A stretch of 64,000 nt of DNA from CAVVDY01 sp963819645 (GTDB lineage: Bacteria > Acidobacteriota > Terriglobia > Terriglobales > Acidobacteriaceae), in the NCBI GenBank assembly GCA_963819645.1, contig CAWFWZ010000012.1:1-64000 (forward strand). The letters run 5' to 3'. Positions 19,272-28,745 of the stretch are shown here, in pieces; position 1 is the stretch's first letter; every line of letters begins with the position of its first letter. Position numbers and translations under genes: made by a program. The notes beneath the pieces are model-generated. The model ran no database searches, was not told where the DNA came from, and worked only from the letters and a program-made list of their open reading frames with translations.

Positions 19272-21611
19272 GTGCTACGAAACTGCTTACTTTTCGATTG
19301 TTTTTGCCATGACTTAAAGTTATGGATTTTCGTAAATGCATTCCTCACAGTCATGCTTCTTACTCAATTCAGTGCCGCGCAGACCGGGATTTCGTGGTCC
19401 AACGACCCGAAGACCGAGGCCCGCATCGACAAATTGCTCCAGCAGATGACGCTGGAGGAAAAAGCCGGGCAAATGACGCAGTTTTCCGTCGGAACGCCCA
19501 CGGGTCCCGGCACCGGACGCAGCGACTACAAGCAGATGGTCGCCCGTGGTGAGGTCGGCTCGATCCTGAACATGACCGGCGCAGCGCAGACCAACGCCAT
19601 GCAGAAGATCGCAGTCGAGCAGTCGCGGCTGCATATCCCGCTCATCTTTGGACTCGACATTATTCATGGTTATCGCACGTCGTTTCCGATTCCACTGGGA
19701 CTCTCGGCTTCGTGGAATCCCGAACTGATCGAGCGCATTGCTCGCCTCGCCGCGCAGGAGGGAAGTCGCGCCGGCATCCGCTGGACATTTTCGCCGATGG
19801 TCGATATCGCGCGCGATGCGCGCTGGGGCCGCATCGCTGAAGGCGCCGGCGAAGATCCGTATCTGGGATCGGCTATCGCCGCCGCTTACGTTCGCGGATA
19901 TCAAGGCGCGAGTCTCGGCAATCCGGACTCGCTCGCTGCATGTGCCAAGCATTTTGCGGGATACGGTGCCGTTGAAGGCGGCCGCGATTACAACACAGCG
20001 GAAATTCCCGACCGCCTGCTGCGCCAGGTGTATCTGCCTCCGTTCGAAGCAGCGGCCAATGCCGGAGCGGCGACATTCATGAGCGCGTTCGAGGCGCTGA
20101 ACGAAGTTCCATCGACAGAAAATGCATTCACGCTGAAAACGGTTTTGCGCGATGAGTGGAACTTCCGCGGGCTGGTGGTGAGCGATTACGGCGCAGTAGC
20201 CGAGCTCATCCCGCAGGGCGTGGCACTCGACGGTGCGACCGCCGCGCGCAAAGCGGCGATCGCCGGCGTCGATATGGATATGGAGAGCAACCTCTATCGC
20301 ACACACCTGCCCGCGCTGGTGCGCTCCGGCGCCGTACCACAGGCTGTACTTGACGAAGCCGTCCGCCGTATTCTGCGCGTGAAGTTCGCGCTTGGATTGT
20401 TCGACCATCCGTACACACAAGAGAACAACGACGACGCGAAGCCCATTCCTCCAGCGAGTCTCGATCTGGCGCGCGCGGCAGCGGAGCAGTCGTTCGTGCT
20501 GCTGAAGAATGCAGCCGTGAATGGCAAGCCGCTGTTGCCGCTGAATGCAAACGCAAAGACAATCGCGCTCATTGGGCCGCTGGCCGACGACGGCGCGCAG
20601 ATGGTCGGTTCGTGGGGCGGCAAGAGCACAGCGAACGATGTGACTACTTTGCGCGCTGCGCTGGAAGTTCGCCTCCAATCCAGCGGCGGCCGCGTGCTTT
20701 ACGCGAAAGGAACCGACCTGCTCGGCAACTCCGAAGCAGGATTCGCCGAAGCGGTGAGCGCGGCCAAGCAGGCTGACGTCGTCATCATGGCGCTGGGCGA
20801 AGACGCGACATGGATGACCGGCGAGGCAGCGTCGCGCGCTCATCTCGATCTGCCCGGACGTCAACAGCAATTGCTCGAAGCCGTCGCCACCACCGGCAAG
20901 CCCGTCGTGCTGTTGGTATTCAGCGGAAGGCCGCTGGTATTGAACTGGGCAGCGCAGAACGTCGCGGCCATCATGGAAGTATGGTTTCCCGGCGTCGAAG
21001 CCGGGCCTGCGATGGTGCGCACGCTCTTCGGCGATGTTTCGCCAAGCGGCAAGCTGACCACCAGCTTCCCGCGCGCCGTGGGGCAGGAGCCGCTCTACTA
21101 CAACGCGCTGAACACGGGACGCCCTGCCGGCAAAATCGACTTGACACACGCTCCGGCTAACAACGAGGAGAAGTACGTCTCGCGTTACGTTGACGAGCCG
21201 AACTCGCCGCTATTTCCCTTCGGCTTCGGGCTGTCGTACACCACGTTCGAGTACTCACCGACAACGTTAAGCGCGAGCACCGCAACGGCCGCGGCGTTGA
21301 ACGCGGGATCACAGTCGATTCGTGTTTCTGCGGATGTAAAAAACGCTGGAACAATACAAGCTGACGAGATCGTGCAGCTCTATATCCGACAACGTGGGAC
21401 AAGCGTTGCGCGACCAGTTCGAGAGCTGAAAGGTTTTCGGCGCTTCACGCTCGCTCCCGGTCAATCACAGCGGGTCGAATTCACGCTCGGCCGCGATGAG
21501 CTCAGATTCTGGAACATCGACATGAAGAACGTCGTCGAGCCCGCTGAAGTGACGGTGTGGATCGCGCCCGATTCCACCGGCGGCACGCCCGCGCAATTGA
21601 CGATTCACTGA
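19272..21611 (+). CDS. bglX: Beta-glucosidase, glycoside hydrolase family 3 (BglX type)
   Basis: A 779-aa exported enzyme that releases terminal beta-linked glucose. The GTG start at 19272 is followed by a hydrophobic signal region ending near ...TQFSAAQ (about residue 36). Domain 1 is the GH3 TIM barrel, beginning LLQQMTLEEKAGQM. The nucleophile is Asp305 in LVVSDYGAV. Domain 2 is the alpha/beta sandwich (KTIALIGPLADDG) that carries the acid/base residue. The C-terminal fibronectin-type domain reads FPFGFGLSYTTFEYS...ELKGFRRFTLAPGQSQ. Length and order are normal for periplasmic BglX. It stands alone without a sugar transporter. Confidence 0.95.
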   Translation: MLRNCLLFDCFCHDLKLWIFVNAFLTVMLLTQFSAAQTGISWSNDPKTEARIDKLLQQMTLEEKAGQMTQFSVGTPTGPGTGRSDYKQMVARGEVGSILNMTGAAQTNAMQKIAVEQSRLHIPLIFGLDIIHGYRTSFPIPLGLSASWNPELIERIARLAAQEGSRAGIRWTFSPMVDIARDARWGRIAEGAGEDPYLGSAIAAAYVRGYQGASLGNPDSLAACAKHFAGYGAVEGGRDYNTAEIPDRLLRQVYLPPFEAAANAGAATFMSAFEALNEVPSTENAFTLKTVLRDEWNFRGLVVSDYGAVAELIPQGVALDGATAARKAAIAGVDMDMESNLYRTHLPALVRSGAVPQAVLDEAVRRILRVKFALGLFDHPYTQENNDDAKPIPPASLDLARAAAEQSFVLLKNAAVNGKPLLPLNANAKTIALIGPLADDGAQMVGSWGGKSTANDVTTLRAALEVRLQSSGGRVLYAKGTDLLGNSEAGFAEAVSAAKQADVVIMALGEDATWMTGEAASRAHLDLPGRQQQLLEAVATTGKPVVLLVFSGRPLVLNWAAQNVAAIMEVWFPGVEAGPAMVRTLFGDVSPSGKLTTSFPRAVGQEPLYYNALNTGRPAGKIDLTHAPANNEEKYVSRYVDEPNSPLFPFGFGLSYTTFEYSPTTLSASTATAAALNAGSQSIRVSADVKNAGTIQADEIVQLYIRQRGTSVARPVRELKGFRRFTLAPGQSQRVEFTLGRDELRFWNIDMKNVVEPAEVTVWIAPDSTGGTPAQLTIH

Positions 21612-21775
21612 GCGCCACATACTGCCAATTGTGGCGGAACCCGGAAAACGCGGCGGCGGTACCAATAATCCAACCGGAGTTTCCAAATATTCATCGCTGT
21701 TTGATTTCGGATATACGTTGCGCCCGGCACAATGTTCACATAGCAAGAGCCGTATTGGGTGAGCTATAGCTTCCA

Positions 21776-23056
21776 ATGAAGGCACGCGGAGGGCGTTGCC
21801 TGCTCCCGGGTGCAAGCGCCAACTCAGACGAAGTTGCGGGTGCTGACGTGAACCAAACCAAGATTCACCGACAGACAGGCGAGCTCCGGCCGCTACCGGG
21901 ATTTCGCACGGCATTTTCGCTGCACAGCCATACGCAGCATTCCAAAGAAAATCTGGCGTTCCTGCCGCAGTACATCGATTACCACACCATCCCGATTGTC
22001 GGCCCACTGTTCCACAAAGAGATGCAGAAGTATCGCTCGGAGCACAAGGGCAAGACGATCGACTTCAGTCGGGCGTACTGGACGCCTCCGATGTCGCCTG
22101 AGATGGTGCTCGAGTCGGAAACGCGGCAGATTGAAGACAAGCTGGGACTGCATGCCTTCGTCTCCATCACCGACCATGACACCATCGCCGGCCCGCTGGT
22201 ACTGCAACCGAAAGCCAACGGTAAACTGATTCCGATCTCGGTGGAGTGGAGCATTCCATTTCGTGGAAATTGCTTTCATGTCGGCGTGCATCATCTTGAT
22301 CCCGTGCGCGCGGTCGAGATCATGGACGAGCTGGCGCGCTTCACCGCCGAGCCGCAGGAAGAGCGGTTGTGCGATCTGTTTGCCTCGCTCGACAGCCATC
22401 CCGACACGCTGATCATCCTCAATCATCCGTGCTGCAACTTCGTGAAGGTGGGAGCCGCGCGGCACTGGGGCACGTTGCAGGAATTCCTGGAGTTGTGCCG
22501 CCCCTGGATCCATGCCATCGAAATCAACGGCATGCGTCCGTGGAACGAGAACGAAAAAGTTCCGCCGCTGGCGGAGGAGTGGGACCTGCCGATCATCTCG
22601 GGCGGCGATCGCCACGGCTGCCGGGCAAACACCATGCTGAACCTGAGCGAGGCGGAAACCTGGGGCGAGTTTGTTGACGATGTCCGTAACGGACGGCCCC
22701 TGACCGTGCTGGTGCTGCCGGCATACGAAGAGCCGGTACGCTTCCGCGAGCTGGCCACGGCCGGCGATGTGCTGCGCCGCTACCCGGACTTTCCTTATGG
22801 CCGGCGCCGCTTCACCGATCGCATCTGGGCCGATGTCGATGGATATAGCTGGCATCCGCTTTCGTTTTACCTTGACGGCGGACGAGGAACGCCGCTGTGG
22901 CTGCTGCCGATTGTCGGCACGGTGCTGTTTCTGTCGCACGATACGGTGCGTCGCGTGCTGCGCAAGCTTTTCGCCGCGCGGGGAGAGTACGACCGGAATA
23001 CCAGCCAGTTGCGGCCCGAGTTCGCCAGCCTGGCGACGAGTTTGAATGGAGAGTAA
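21776..23056 (+). CDS. PHP-domain metal-dependent phosphoesterase with C-terminal membrane segment
   Basis: A 426-aa protein. Metal-binding motifs of the PHP fold are in order: LHSHTQHS (His50, His52), SITDHDT, ILNHPCCNF and SGGDRHG. A C-terminal hydrophobic helix (PLWLLPIVGTVLFLS, about residue 380) suggests anchoring to the inner membrane. The start at ATG 21776 is supported by TATAGC at 21766-21771 just before it; the alternative is GTG 21848. The GT4 gene starts 45 bases downstream on the same strand, so the pair is likely one unit acting on a common glycan or lipid. The substrate is unknown. Confidence 0.85.
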   Translation: MKARGGRCLLPGASANSDEVAGADVNQTKIHRQTGELRPLPGFRTAFSLHSHTQHSKENLAFLPQYIDYHTIPIVGPLFHKEMQKYRSEHKGKTIDFSRAYWTPPMSPEMVLESETRQIEDKLGLHAFVSITDHDTIAGPLVLQPKANGKLIPISVEWSIPFRGNCFHVGVHHLDPVRAVEIMDELARFTAEPQEERLCDLFASLDSHPDTLIILNHPCCNFVKVGAARHWGTLQEFLELCRPWIHAIEINGMRPWNENEKVPPLAEEWDLPIISGGDRHGCRANTMLNLSEAETWGEFVDDVRNGRPLTVLVLPAYEEPVRFRELATAGDVLRRYPDFPYGRRRFTDRIWADVDGYSWHPLSFYLDGGRGTPLWLLPIVGTVLFLSHDTVRRVLRKLFAARGEYDRNTSQLRPEFASLATSLNGE

Positions 23057-23101
23057 GAGGCTGCGTTACACTGCTCGCAAGCACTGACACTCGAGTCGCC
23101 C

Positions 23102-24418
23102 TTGAAACAGACTGATCCGCCTCCCGCCAGGTTCGCAGTGCTTAACCCCGACCGTCCTCTGCGCATCGCGTTTTTCACTGAAACATTTCTGCCGAAGATC
23201 GATGGCGTAGTCACCCGACTCTGCCAGACCATCAAGCATCTGGTGCGCTTCGGCCACGAGGTGCTGGTGATCGCTCCTGATGGTGGGCTCACCGAATACG
23301 AAGGCGCGCGGGTGCACGGCGTGAAAGGTTTTTCGTTTCCGCTCTATCCCGACATCAAGTTGGCTATTCCACGGCCTTCGATTGGGAGGGCGATCGACGA
23401 TTTCAAGCCCGACCTGATGCACGGCATTCATCCTGTAGTGCTGGGGGCATCGGCATTTCATTACAGCAAGCGTCACGGTGTGCCGCTGGTGGTGTCGTAT
23501 CACGCGCAGTTAGACAAGTACCTGCACTACTACGGATTCGGAAAGCTGGAGCCGCTGTTCTGGAAGAGCACCCGGTCTGCGTACAACCAATCGGACCTCG
23601 CGCTCGCGACGTCGCAGGCGATGGTTGATCTGCTGCGCCAGCAGGGATTGAAACGTGTCGAGCTGTGGCAGAAAGGGGTTGACACCGAGATGTTCACCCC
23701 TGACAAAGCTTCACGCGAAATGCGCGAGCGGCTCACGCAGGGTCATCCTGAAGACAAGCTGATGGTGTACATCGGACGGCTGTCGACGGAGAAAGGTATC
23801 GAGGCTTGTCGGCCAGTGCTGCAAGCGATTCCGGGATTGCGTCTTGCGCTGGTCGGCGATGGCCCGCATCGCGAGAAACTCAAGGAATATTTCGCGGGCA
23901 CGCCGACGTACTTCCCTGGATTCCTGAAAGGCGAACAACTTGCCGCGGCTTACGCGTCGGCCGACATCTTCTTTATGGCGTCGCGAACCGAGACGCTCGG
24001 CCTTGTGGTATTGGAAGCGATGGCTGCGGGTTGCGCAGTAGTCGCTGCCGATGAGGGAGGCATTCCTGACATCGTGCGCGATGGAGTGACCGGGCACCTG
24101 TTCAAGGGTGGCGATATCGAGTCCGCAATCGCAGCCGTTCGCCGACTCATCACCGATGACGCGCATCGCGAGCAGATGCGCCGCGAGGCACGTATTGATG
24201 CCGAGAAATGGAGCTGGGCGGCAGCCACCCGACAGCTTGAAGGTTTATACCGCGGTGTTTTTGTTCGCGAGCAGGAGTTGCAACAACAGATTGCCGCATA
24301 CGGCCGCAACCAGGCATCAGAGGAGCAGATCTGCGGCGCGCTCGACATCTCGAAGGCGACGTTGCGGCGAATGGTGCGCTTGCGCGCGACGCGGCGGTTG
24401 AGTGGGCAGAACGCGTGA
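23102..24418 (+). CDS. Glycosyltransferase family 4 (mannosyltransferase/SqdX-like)
   Basis: A 438-aa GT-B enzyme from a TTG start. The N-terminal acceptor domain begins RIAFFTETFLPKIDGVVTRL, a hallmark of the MgtA/SQD2-like branch that modifies diacylglycerol or phosphatidylinositol glycolipids. The C-terminal donor domain has VYIGRLSTEKGIE and ALVGDGPHREKL, and the ExxE site MASRTETLGLVVLEAMAAG. A helix-turn-helix-like tail (EEQICGALDISKATLRRMVR) is unusual for a GT4. The preceding PHP phosphoesterase suggests joint synthesis of a membrane glycolipid. Confidence 0.9.
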   Translation: MKQTDPPPARFAVLNPDRPLRIAFFTETFLPKIDGVVTRLCQTIKHLVRFGHEVLVIAPDGGLTEYEGARVHGVKGFSFPLYPDIKLAIPRPSIGRAIDDFKPDLMHGIHPVVLGASAFHYSKRHGVPLVVSYHAQLDKYLHYYGFGKLEPLFWKSTRSAYNQSDLALATSQAMVDLLRQQGLKRVELWQKGVDTEMFTPDKASREMRERLTQGHPEDKLMVYIGRLSTEKGIEACRPVLQAIPGLRLALVGDGPHREKLKEYFAGTPTYFPGFLKGEQLAAAYASADIFFMASRTETLGLVVLEAMAAGCAVVAADEGGIPDIVRDGVTGHLFKGGDIESAIAAVRRLITDDAHREQMRREARIDAEKWSWAAATRQLEGLYRGVFVREQELQQQIAAYGRNQASEEQICGALDISKATLRRMVRLRATRRLSGQNA

Positions 24419-24444
24419 GGATTATCAACTGATTCTGCAATTGC

Positions 24445-24587
24445 TTTGTATCAGGGCACGGCTTCAAGCCGTGCCGGACAGAACCGTTTTAGGCGGGCTT
24501 TAGCCCCTGCAAACAGCATCGGGCAGGGGCTAAAAGCCCATTCGATTTGGAGCTCATCGGCACGACTGAAGTCGTGCCCTGATACAA
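24445..24587. repeat. 143-bp palindromic element, full copy 3
   Basis: The best-formed copy. The left end is TTTGTATCAGGGCACGGCTT; the right end is GACTGAAGTCGTGCCCTGAT followed by ACAA. The central hairpin is GGGCTTTAGCCCCTGC / GCAGGGGCTAAAAGCCC. It lies between the convergent glycosyltransferase and radical SAM genes. Confidence 0.85.
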
Positions 24588-24617
24588 GACTTAATGATGG
24601 GTACGGGACGCTCGCGA

Positions 24618-25748
24618 CTAGTCGATTTTCAGAATCTTCAGCGCCGTCTTCTGCGCGAGGTTTTCCTTCTTGCCCTTCGACGGCGCCAGCAGGGAACTCA
24701 GCACGCGAATCGGGACGGGCAGCTTGCGTTCATTGCCGTCGGCATCGCGAGCGGGGAAGAACTCTTGCAGCGCCTGCCGCGGATTTTCGCGCACGCGATC
24801 GATCAACGCCACGCGCTGGATGCAGAAGATGGTGCAGTAGGGCGCGCAATCTTTCTTCGCTTTCCGCTCGCGTTCAATGTCTTCGCGGGTGTAGGCCTCC
24901 AGCGGAATCGCCGGATATCCGCGCTGCGCCATGCAATAGTGCACCAGCCCGTCTTCGCAGATGTAGAGGTGGCGTCCGCCGGCTCCGCAATGCCACTCGT
25001 TGGGTAAGCCGCGAATCAGGTTCTCGCGCCAGGGATTGTGCCAAGCCGCAGAAAATCCCTTGCCCTTCGACAGCGCATCGATGCGCGTAAGGACGTCCCG
25101 CTGCTGAGGATTCAGCGGCTTGAGCTGTCCTGCAGAGTCGTGAACAATGCCTGCCGTGCTGACCAGGCCCAGCTCGGTTGCACGCTTGGCAATGGTGAAT
25201 GCCTCTTCCGGCCGCTCGGTGCAGGCTCCCAGCACTGAATGAATGCTGACGCGAAACTCGGCGTGCTCAGCCAGCCACTGCAAACGCTTATCGAGCACCT
25301 TCAAGCTCTTCTTCGAGACGTCGTCGGGCTTCACGTTGTCCACGCTGATCTGCATGTGATCGACGCCGGCAGCGTTCAGCCGCTGGATGCGCTCGACATT
25401 CAGCAGGTATCCATTGGTTACGAGAATCGCGATGATGCCGTGGCTGCGAATGCGTGCGATGACCTGGTCGAGATCGGGATGCAGCAGCGGCTCGCCTCCG
25501 GTCATGGTGATGACCGTCGTGCCCAGCGCGGCGAGCTTATCGATGCGCTTGAAGAGATCCTCAGTCGACACCGGCTTGGAGAAGTCGTCGAACTCGTTGC
25601 AATAGGTACACGCCAGATTGCAGCGACGGGTCACCACCATGTGCGCCAGGACAGGATGTCCTTGAGAACGCAACGCCAGCGCGACCATGCGCGTCTCGCG
25701 GTAGAGGCGGTTCCAACGCTTCGCGGTGCGACGAATGGTAGCTGTCAT
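24618..25748 (-). CDS. Radical SAM protein (MoaA/PqqE-like, SPASM-type tail)
   Basis: 376 aa from ATG 25748. A TATACT -10 box at 25797-25802 overlaps any longer form, so this start is preferred. The [4Fe-4S]-SAM motif is VTRRCNLACTYCNEF and the GGE motif is ITMTGGEPLLHPD. The C-terminal half has more cysteines (WHCGAGGRHLYICEDGLVHYC; KKDCAPYCTIFC), consistent with a second Fe-S cluster. Similar enzymes modify peptides or make cofactors. No precursor peptide gene is visible beside it. It is divergent from the membrane/LolA-like gene at 25954. Confidence 0.88.
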   Translation of the reverse strand: MTATIRRTAKRWNRLYRETRMVALALRSQGHPVLAHMVVTRRCNLACTYCNEFDDFSKPVSTEDLFKRIDKLAALGTTVITMTGGEPLLHPDLDQVIARIRSHGIIAILVTNGYLLNVERIQRLNAAGVDHMQISVDNVKPDDVSKKSLKVLDKRLQWLAEHAEFRVSIHSVLGACTERPEEAFTIAKRATELGLVSTAGIVHDSAGQLKPLNPQQRDVLTRIDALSKGKGFSAAWHNPWRENLIRGLPNEWHCGAGGRHLYICEDGLVHYCMAQRGYPAIPLEAYTREDIERERKAKKDCAPYCTIFCIQRVALIDRVRENPRQALQEFFPARDADGNERKLPVPIRVLSSLLAPSKGKKENLAQKTALKILKID

Positions 25749-25953
25749 CGTCAGATTCCCGGCGTTCTCGGCTTGCCGTGTCGCTGCCTGCGGCCAAGTA
25801 TAGTTCAAGATTAAGACGCTCAGGTTACAGATTCGACTGCTTGTAACCGAGATGCAGCATGTTTCAAAACCGGTGACACTACGCGGGCCGTCCAGACTTC
25901 TTCGTTATGATTTAACAAAATCCGTGAAGTAAACGTCGATATACTGCAAGTAC

Positions 25954-27486
25954 ATGACTCCTCACGCCGACTCGGGAAACGGAAGCCCGCGCACCACTGT
26001 CGGCAAAGCGCTGCTCCAGGTTCTCAGCAATCCGTTCTACTACTTCATCCGGCACTGGAACTGGAAGTCGGCGATGTTCGGCGCCATCAATCGGGGAACG
26101 ATTTTCCTGGTCGCGACCATGAAGCGCGGCCGGGTGGAGATGTCGGTCGCGGTGCTGGTGGAGATTCTCTTCACTTGCGCAACTGCCGGAATTTACGCCG
26201 CGTTTACCCAAGCTATGCGATTTGCTGAGCCGGAGTGGCTCGGCGCGTGCGTCGTGGCGCTGGCCATCCCGGGCGCTTTGTATGGCGCGGATTATTTCGC
26301 GCATGTCTGGACCGGCATGCATAACGTTCGTCCGGCTGTCGGCTTCGCAACCGGGCTTTCGGTAGTTTCGACACTGTTTAACCTGTTCATCATGCGACGC
26401 GGCGCGCTGGTGGTGGGTGAAGGAAGTCAGCCGCTGTGGCGCGATCTGATTCGCATTCCTGGATTGATCGTGCAATTCCTGATCGCAGGTCCCGTCTGGC
26501 TTTGGAACCTGAGCTTTGGCCGCAAAGGACAAGCGCGGGTTGAAAGCGTCATTCTGCTTGCACTGCTCGCGCTGCCGCCGATAGCTCGGGCGCAAGCGGC
26601 GAATCCTCTCACTACGGATCAGGTTGTGACTCAGCTGGTGCAGCAGAATCAGAAGCGCGCTGCCCAACTCACGCATTACGAGAGCTGCCGGTTTTACTCG
26701 GTCGATTACGTCGGCTTCCCATCGGAGAAGTCCGCCGCGATGGTCGTCGACATGGAGTACGACGCTCCCGCGCAGAAGCAATTCCGCGTCGTGAAGGAGC
26801 AAGGCTCGCGACTGCTGCTCGACCATGTCTTACGCGAGCTGATGCAGAACGAGAAAGAGGCCCTGGAGCAGGTCAATCTCGGCAAAACCGACCTCACGCC
26901 CAGCAACTACCAATTCCGGCTCGTCGGCACCGACACTGTCGCCGGGCAGCCGCAGTATGTGCTTGAGGTAACGCCGCGCTTCAAAAGCAAATTTCTTTAT
27001 ACCGGCAAGATATGGGTCGACGCCAACGACTTTGCGGTTTCCCGCGTCTCGGCCCAGCCGGCAAAGAACATCTCCTTCTGGATTAGTCACACCGAGATTG
27101 AGCACGAATACAAAAAGGTCGGCGCGTTCTGGCTACCGGCACGCAATACCAGCACCACCAAGGTGCGCTTCGGCGGCACCGCCAAGCTCAAAATCGATTA
27201 TCGCGACTATCGCATCGGCGAGACGCAGGGGGGCGGACCGCAGCCGCCAGGTGATGAGCTGTTCGGAAAGACGCTGAGCTTTCGCGCGGAGCAGGCCGCA
27301 ATCGCCGCAAGGTGCAGCTGTCGGACAGAAAGGCGCTCAAGCATCGGACTTATCGTGACGTTCGAAGCGTGGTGCTCCGCCGTCCCTCACGCCTCGCGGC
27401 AGAGCACGAATGGTGATACGATGCGCCCTATTGAGGGAAGTCGACCATGTATCACTACGACCCTGTCACAGCACTGGAAGAATTGA
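25954..27486 (+). CDS. Five-helix membrane protein fused to a LolA-like periplasmic domain
   Basis: A 510-aa frame from ATG 25954, with TATACT (25937-25942) close upstream and no ribosome site. Helices lie at about residues 64-88, 95-117, 126-147, 166-187 and 198-215. The fifth looks like a signal peptide (LLALLALPPIARAQA). A LolA/outer-membrane-lipoprotein-sorting-like domain follows (HYESCRFYSVDYVGFPSEK, QFRVVKEQGSRLLLDHVLR, KFLYTGKIWVDANDFAVSRV). The domain ends near residue 430. The last 60 residues are low-quality and may be out of frame. It is either a true fusion or two genes joined by an indel near 26540. A paralogue of the second half lies at 50816. Confidence 0.7.
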   Translation: MTPHADSGNGSPRTTVGKALLQVLSNPFYYFIRHWNWKSAMFGAINRGTIFLVATMKRGRVEMSVAVLVEILFTCATAGIYAAFTQAMRFAEPEWLGACVVALAIPGALYGADYFAHVWTGMHNVRPAVGFATGLSVVSTLFNLFIMRRGALVVGEGSQPLWRDLIRIPGLIVQFLIAGPVWLWNLSFGRKGQARVESVILLALLALPPIARAQAANPLTTDQVVTQLVQQNQKRAAQLTHYESCRFYSVDYVGFPSEKSAAMVVDMEYDAPAQKQFRVVKEQGSRLLLDHVLRELMQNEKEALEQVNLGKTDLTPSNYQFRLVGTDTVAGQPQYVLEVTPRFKSKFLYTGKIWVDANDFAVSRVSAQPAKNISFWISHTEIEHEYKKVGAFWLPARNTSTTKVRFGGTAKLKIDYRDYRIGETQGGGPQPPGDELFGKTLSFRAEQAAIAARCSCRTERRSSIGLIVTFEAWCSAVPHASRQSTNGDTMRPIEGSRPCITTTLSQHWKN

Positions 27487-27665
27487 GCGAAGACGCAGTG
27501 TTGCCGAATCCGGTGAAGTTGCGCGACATGATGTTGCGCGCGCATCTGGATCCCGACCACTCGCTGGAATACAATCGGCTGTTCGTCGAGTATCAAAAGC
27601 AATTCGGCGAGCTGCAGCGCTTAGGCAAGCAGTTGCTGGAGGGACTGGTGCAAACAAGCAATTAG
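27447..27665 (+). CDS. Small hypothetical protein
   Basis: A 72-aa soluble helical protein, MYHYDPVTALEELSEDAVLP onwards. GAGGGAAG lies seven bases before the ATG and a possible TACGAT -10 box at 27416. It overlaps the doubtful tail of the preceding frame, which supports that tail being spurious. No family recognised. Confidence 0.6.
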   Translation: MYHYDPVTALEELSEDAVLPNPVKLRDMMLRAHLDPDHSLEYNRLFVEYQKQFGELQRLGKQLLEGLVQTSN

Positions 27666-27798
27666 CGATTAGCAATTAGAGAAGAATCGCTGTATACGCG
27701 GCGCTTCAGCCTTTAGGGCAACTCGCAAGTCCGACAAGAACCCATCCCTCGATGGCTAAAGCCATCTCGGGATGACAACGTAAATGATGGAGGCATTT

Positions 27799-27873
27799 CG
27801 GCACGACTGAAGTCATGCCCTGACGCGAATCGTCGCAAACGCGAGTTCTTGGGCAGCCTGTGAGGTCCTGCCT
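27799..27873. repeat. Direct-repeat copy A, upstream of the dienelactone hydrolase gene
   Basis: About 75 bp beginning CGGCACGACTGAAGTCATGC and ending GGCAGCCTGTGAGGTCCTG. A diverged copy in the same orientation lies at 29058-29131, about 1.26 kb on. The left part is a variant of the right end of the 140-bp elements. The rest of the 27666-27986 gap holds another small hairpin (GATGGCTAAAGCCATC) and nothing coding. Confidence 0.55.
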
Positions 27874-27986
27874 AACGCGAAACATCACTGCCGGAAGTTG
27901 TCAGGAGCCTGTGAAGTGCTGCCCTGGCTCGAACATCATCCGGCTAGTTTCTCTAACTGCTAGTTGCTGCTTTCAGGAGCGCGCCC

Positions 27987-28727
27987 ATGAAACTCACTCT
28001 GCTTTCCGCTCTTCTCATCGTCCTGACTCTGTCCGCCTTCGCTGCCGACGGCAAGCCCGTCTCCTACAAAAGCGGCGAGGAAACGGTCAACGCAGTCCTC
28101 TACACGCCGCAGGGCAAAGGGCCGTTTCCTGCGCTGGTTGTCATCCACGAATGGTGGGGACTGAACGACTGGGTGAAGGACGAAGCATCGAAGTTGGCGG
28201 ACCTGGGCTACGTTGCGCTCGCCATCGACCTCTATCGCGGCAAGGTGGCGACCACGTCCGAGGAGGCACACGAGATCATGCGCGGCGTGCCCAGCGATCG
28301 CGCCAACCGCGACTTGCTGGCCGCGAGTTCGTTTCTACGCTCGCAGAAAAACGTCAATCCCGGCAAGGTGGGCGCTATCGGCTGGTGCATGGGCGGAGGC
28401 TATGCTCTCGATCTCGCCATAGCCGATCCCAAGCTCAAGGCTGTCGTCATTAACTATGGCCACCTCGCCTCCGACCAGGCGACCCTGCAAAAAATCAATG
28501 CCGCCGTTCTGGGCATTTTTGGCGGACAGGACAAAGGCATTCCGCCCGCTGACGTCAACAAGTTCGAAGCTGACCTGAAGGCACTCGGCAAGCCGGTGGA
28601 GATTAAAATATTTCCTGACGCCGGGCACGCTTTTGAGAATCCAAATAACAAGCAAGGCTACCGGGCGGACGATGCCAAGCAAGCTTGGGAACTTACCACC
28701 GCGTTCCTGGCGAAGTATCTAAAGTAG
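27987..28727 (+). CDS. Dienelactone hydrolase family protein, exported
   Basis: A 246-aa alpha/beta hydrolase with a cleavable signal peptide (residues 1-20, LLSALLIVLTLSAFAAD). The catalytic triad can be placed: Cys134 in GWCMGGG, Asp182 in GGQDKG and His214 in AGHAFEN. Glu55 in HEWWG corresponds to the conserved gating Glu. It hydrolyses cyclic or other esters; the export signal argues against a role in intracellular chlorocatechol breakdown. AGGAGCG precedes the ATG. A small membrane-protein gene follows within 20 bases. Confidence 0.93.
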   Translation: MKLTLLSALLIVLTLSAFAADGKPVSYKSGEETVNAVLYTPQGKGPFPALVVIHEWWGLNDWVKDEASKLADLGYVALAIDLYRGKVATTSEEAHEIMRGVPSDRANRDLLAASSFLRSQKNVNPGKVGAIGWCMGGGYALDLAIADPKLKAVVINYGHLASDQATLQKINAAVLGIFGGQDKGIPPADVNKFEADLKALGKPVEIKIFPDAGHAFENPNNKQGYRADDAKQAWELTTAFLAKYLK

Positions 28728-28745
28728 TCCTGGGAGCAGTCTCAG

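Noticed and set aside
19320..21149. 609-codon open frame on the minus strand under the GH3 gene
   Set aside because: A shadow frame: the plus strand encodes an intact GH3 enzyme with all motifs, and the minus product is Arg/His/Cys-rich without any family match.
21893..22939. 348-codon minus frame under the PHP gene
   Set aside because: Shadow frame; the plus strand carries every PHP metal motif.
24618..25748. Radical SAM gene as the core of a ribosomally made peptide cluster
   Set aside because: No short precursor-like frame, peptidase or transporter is adjacent.
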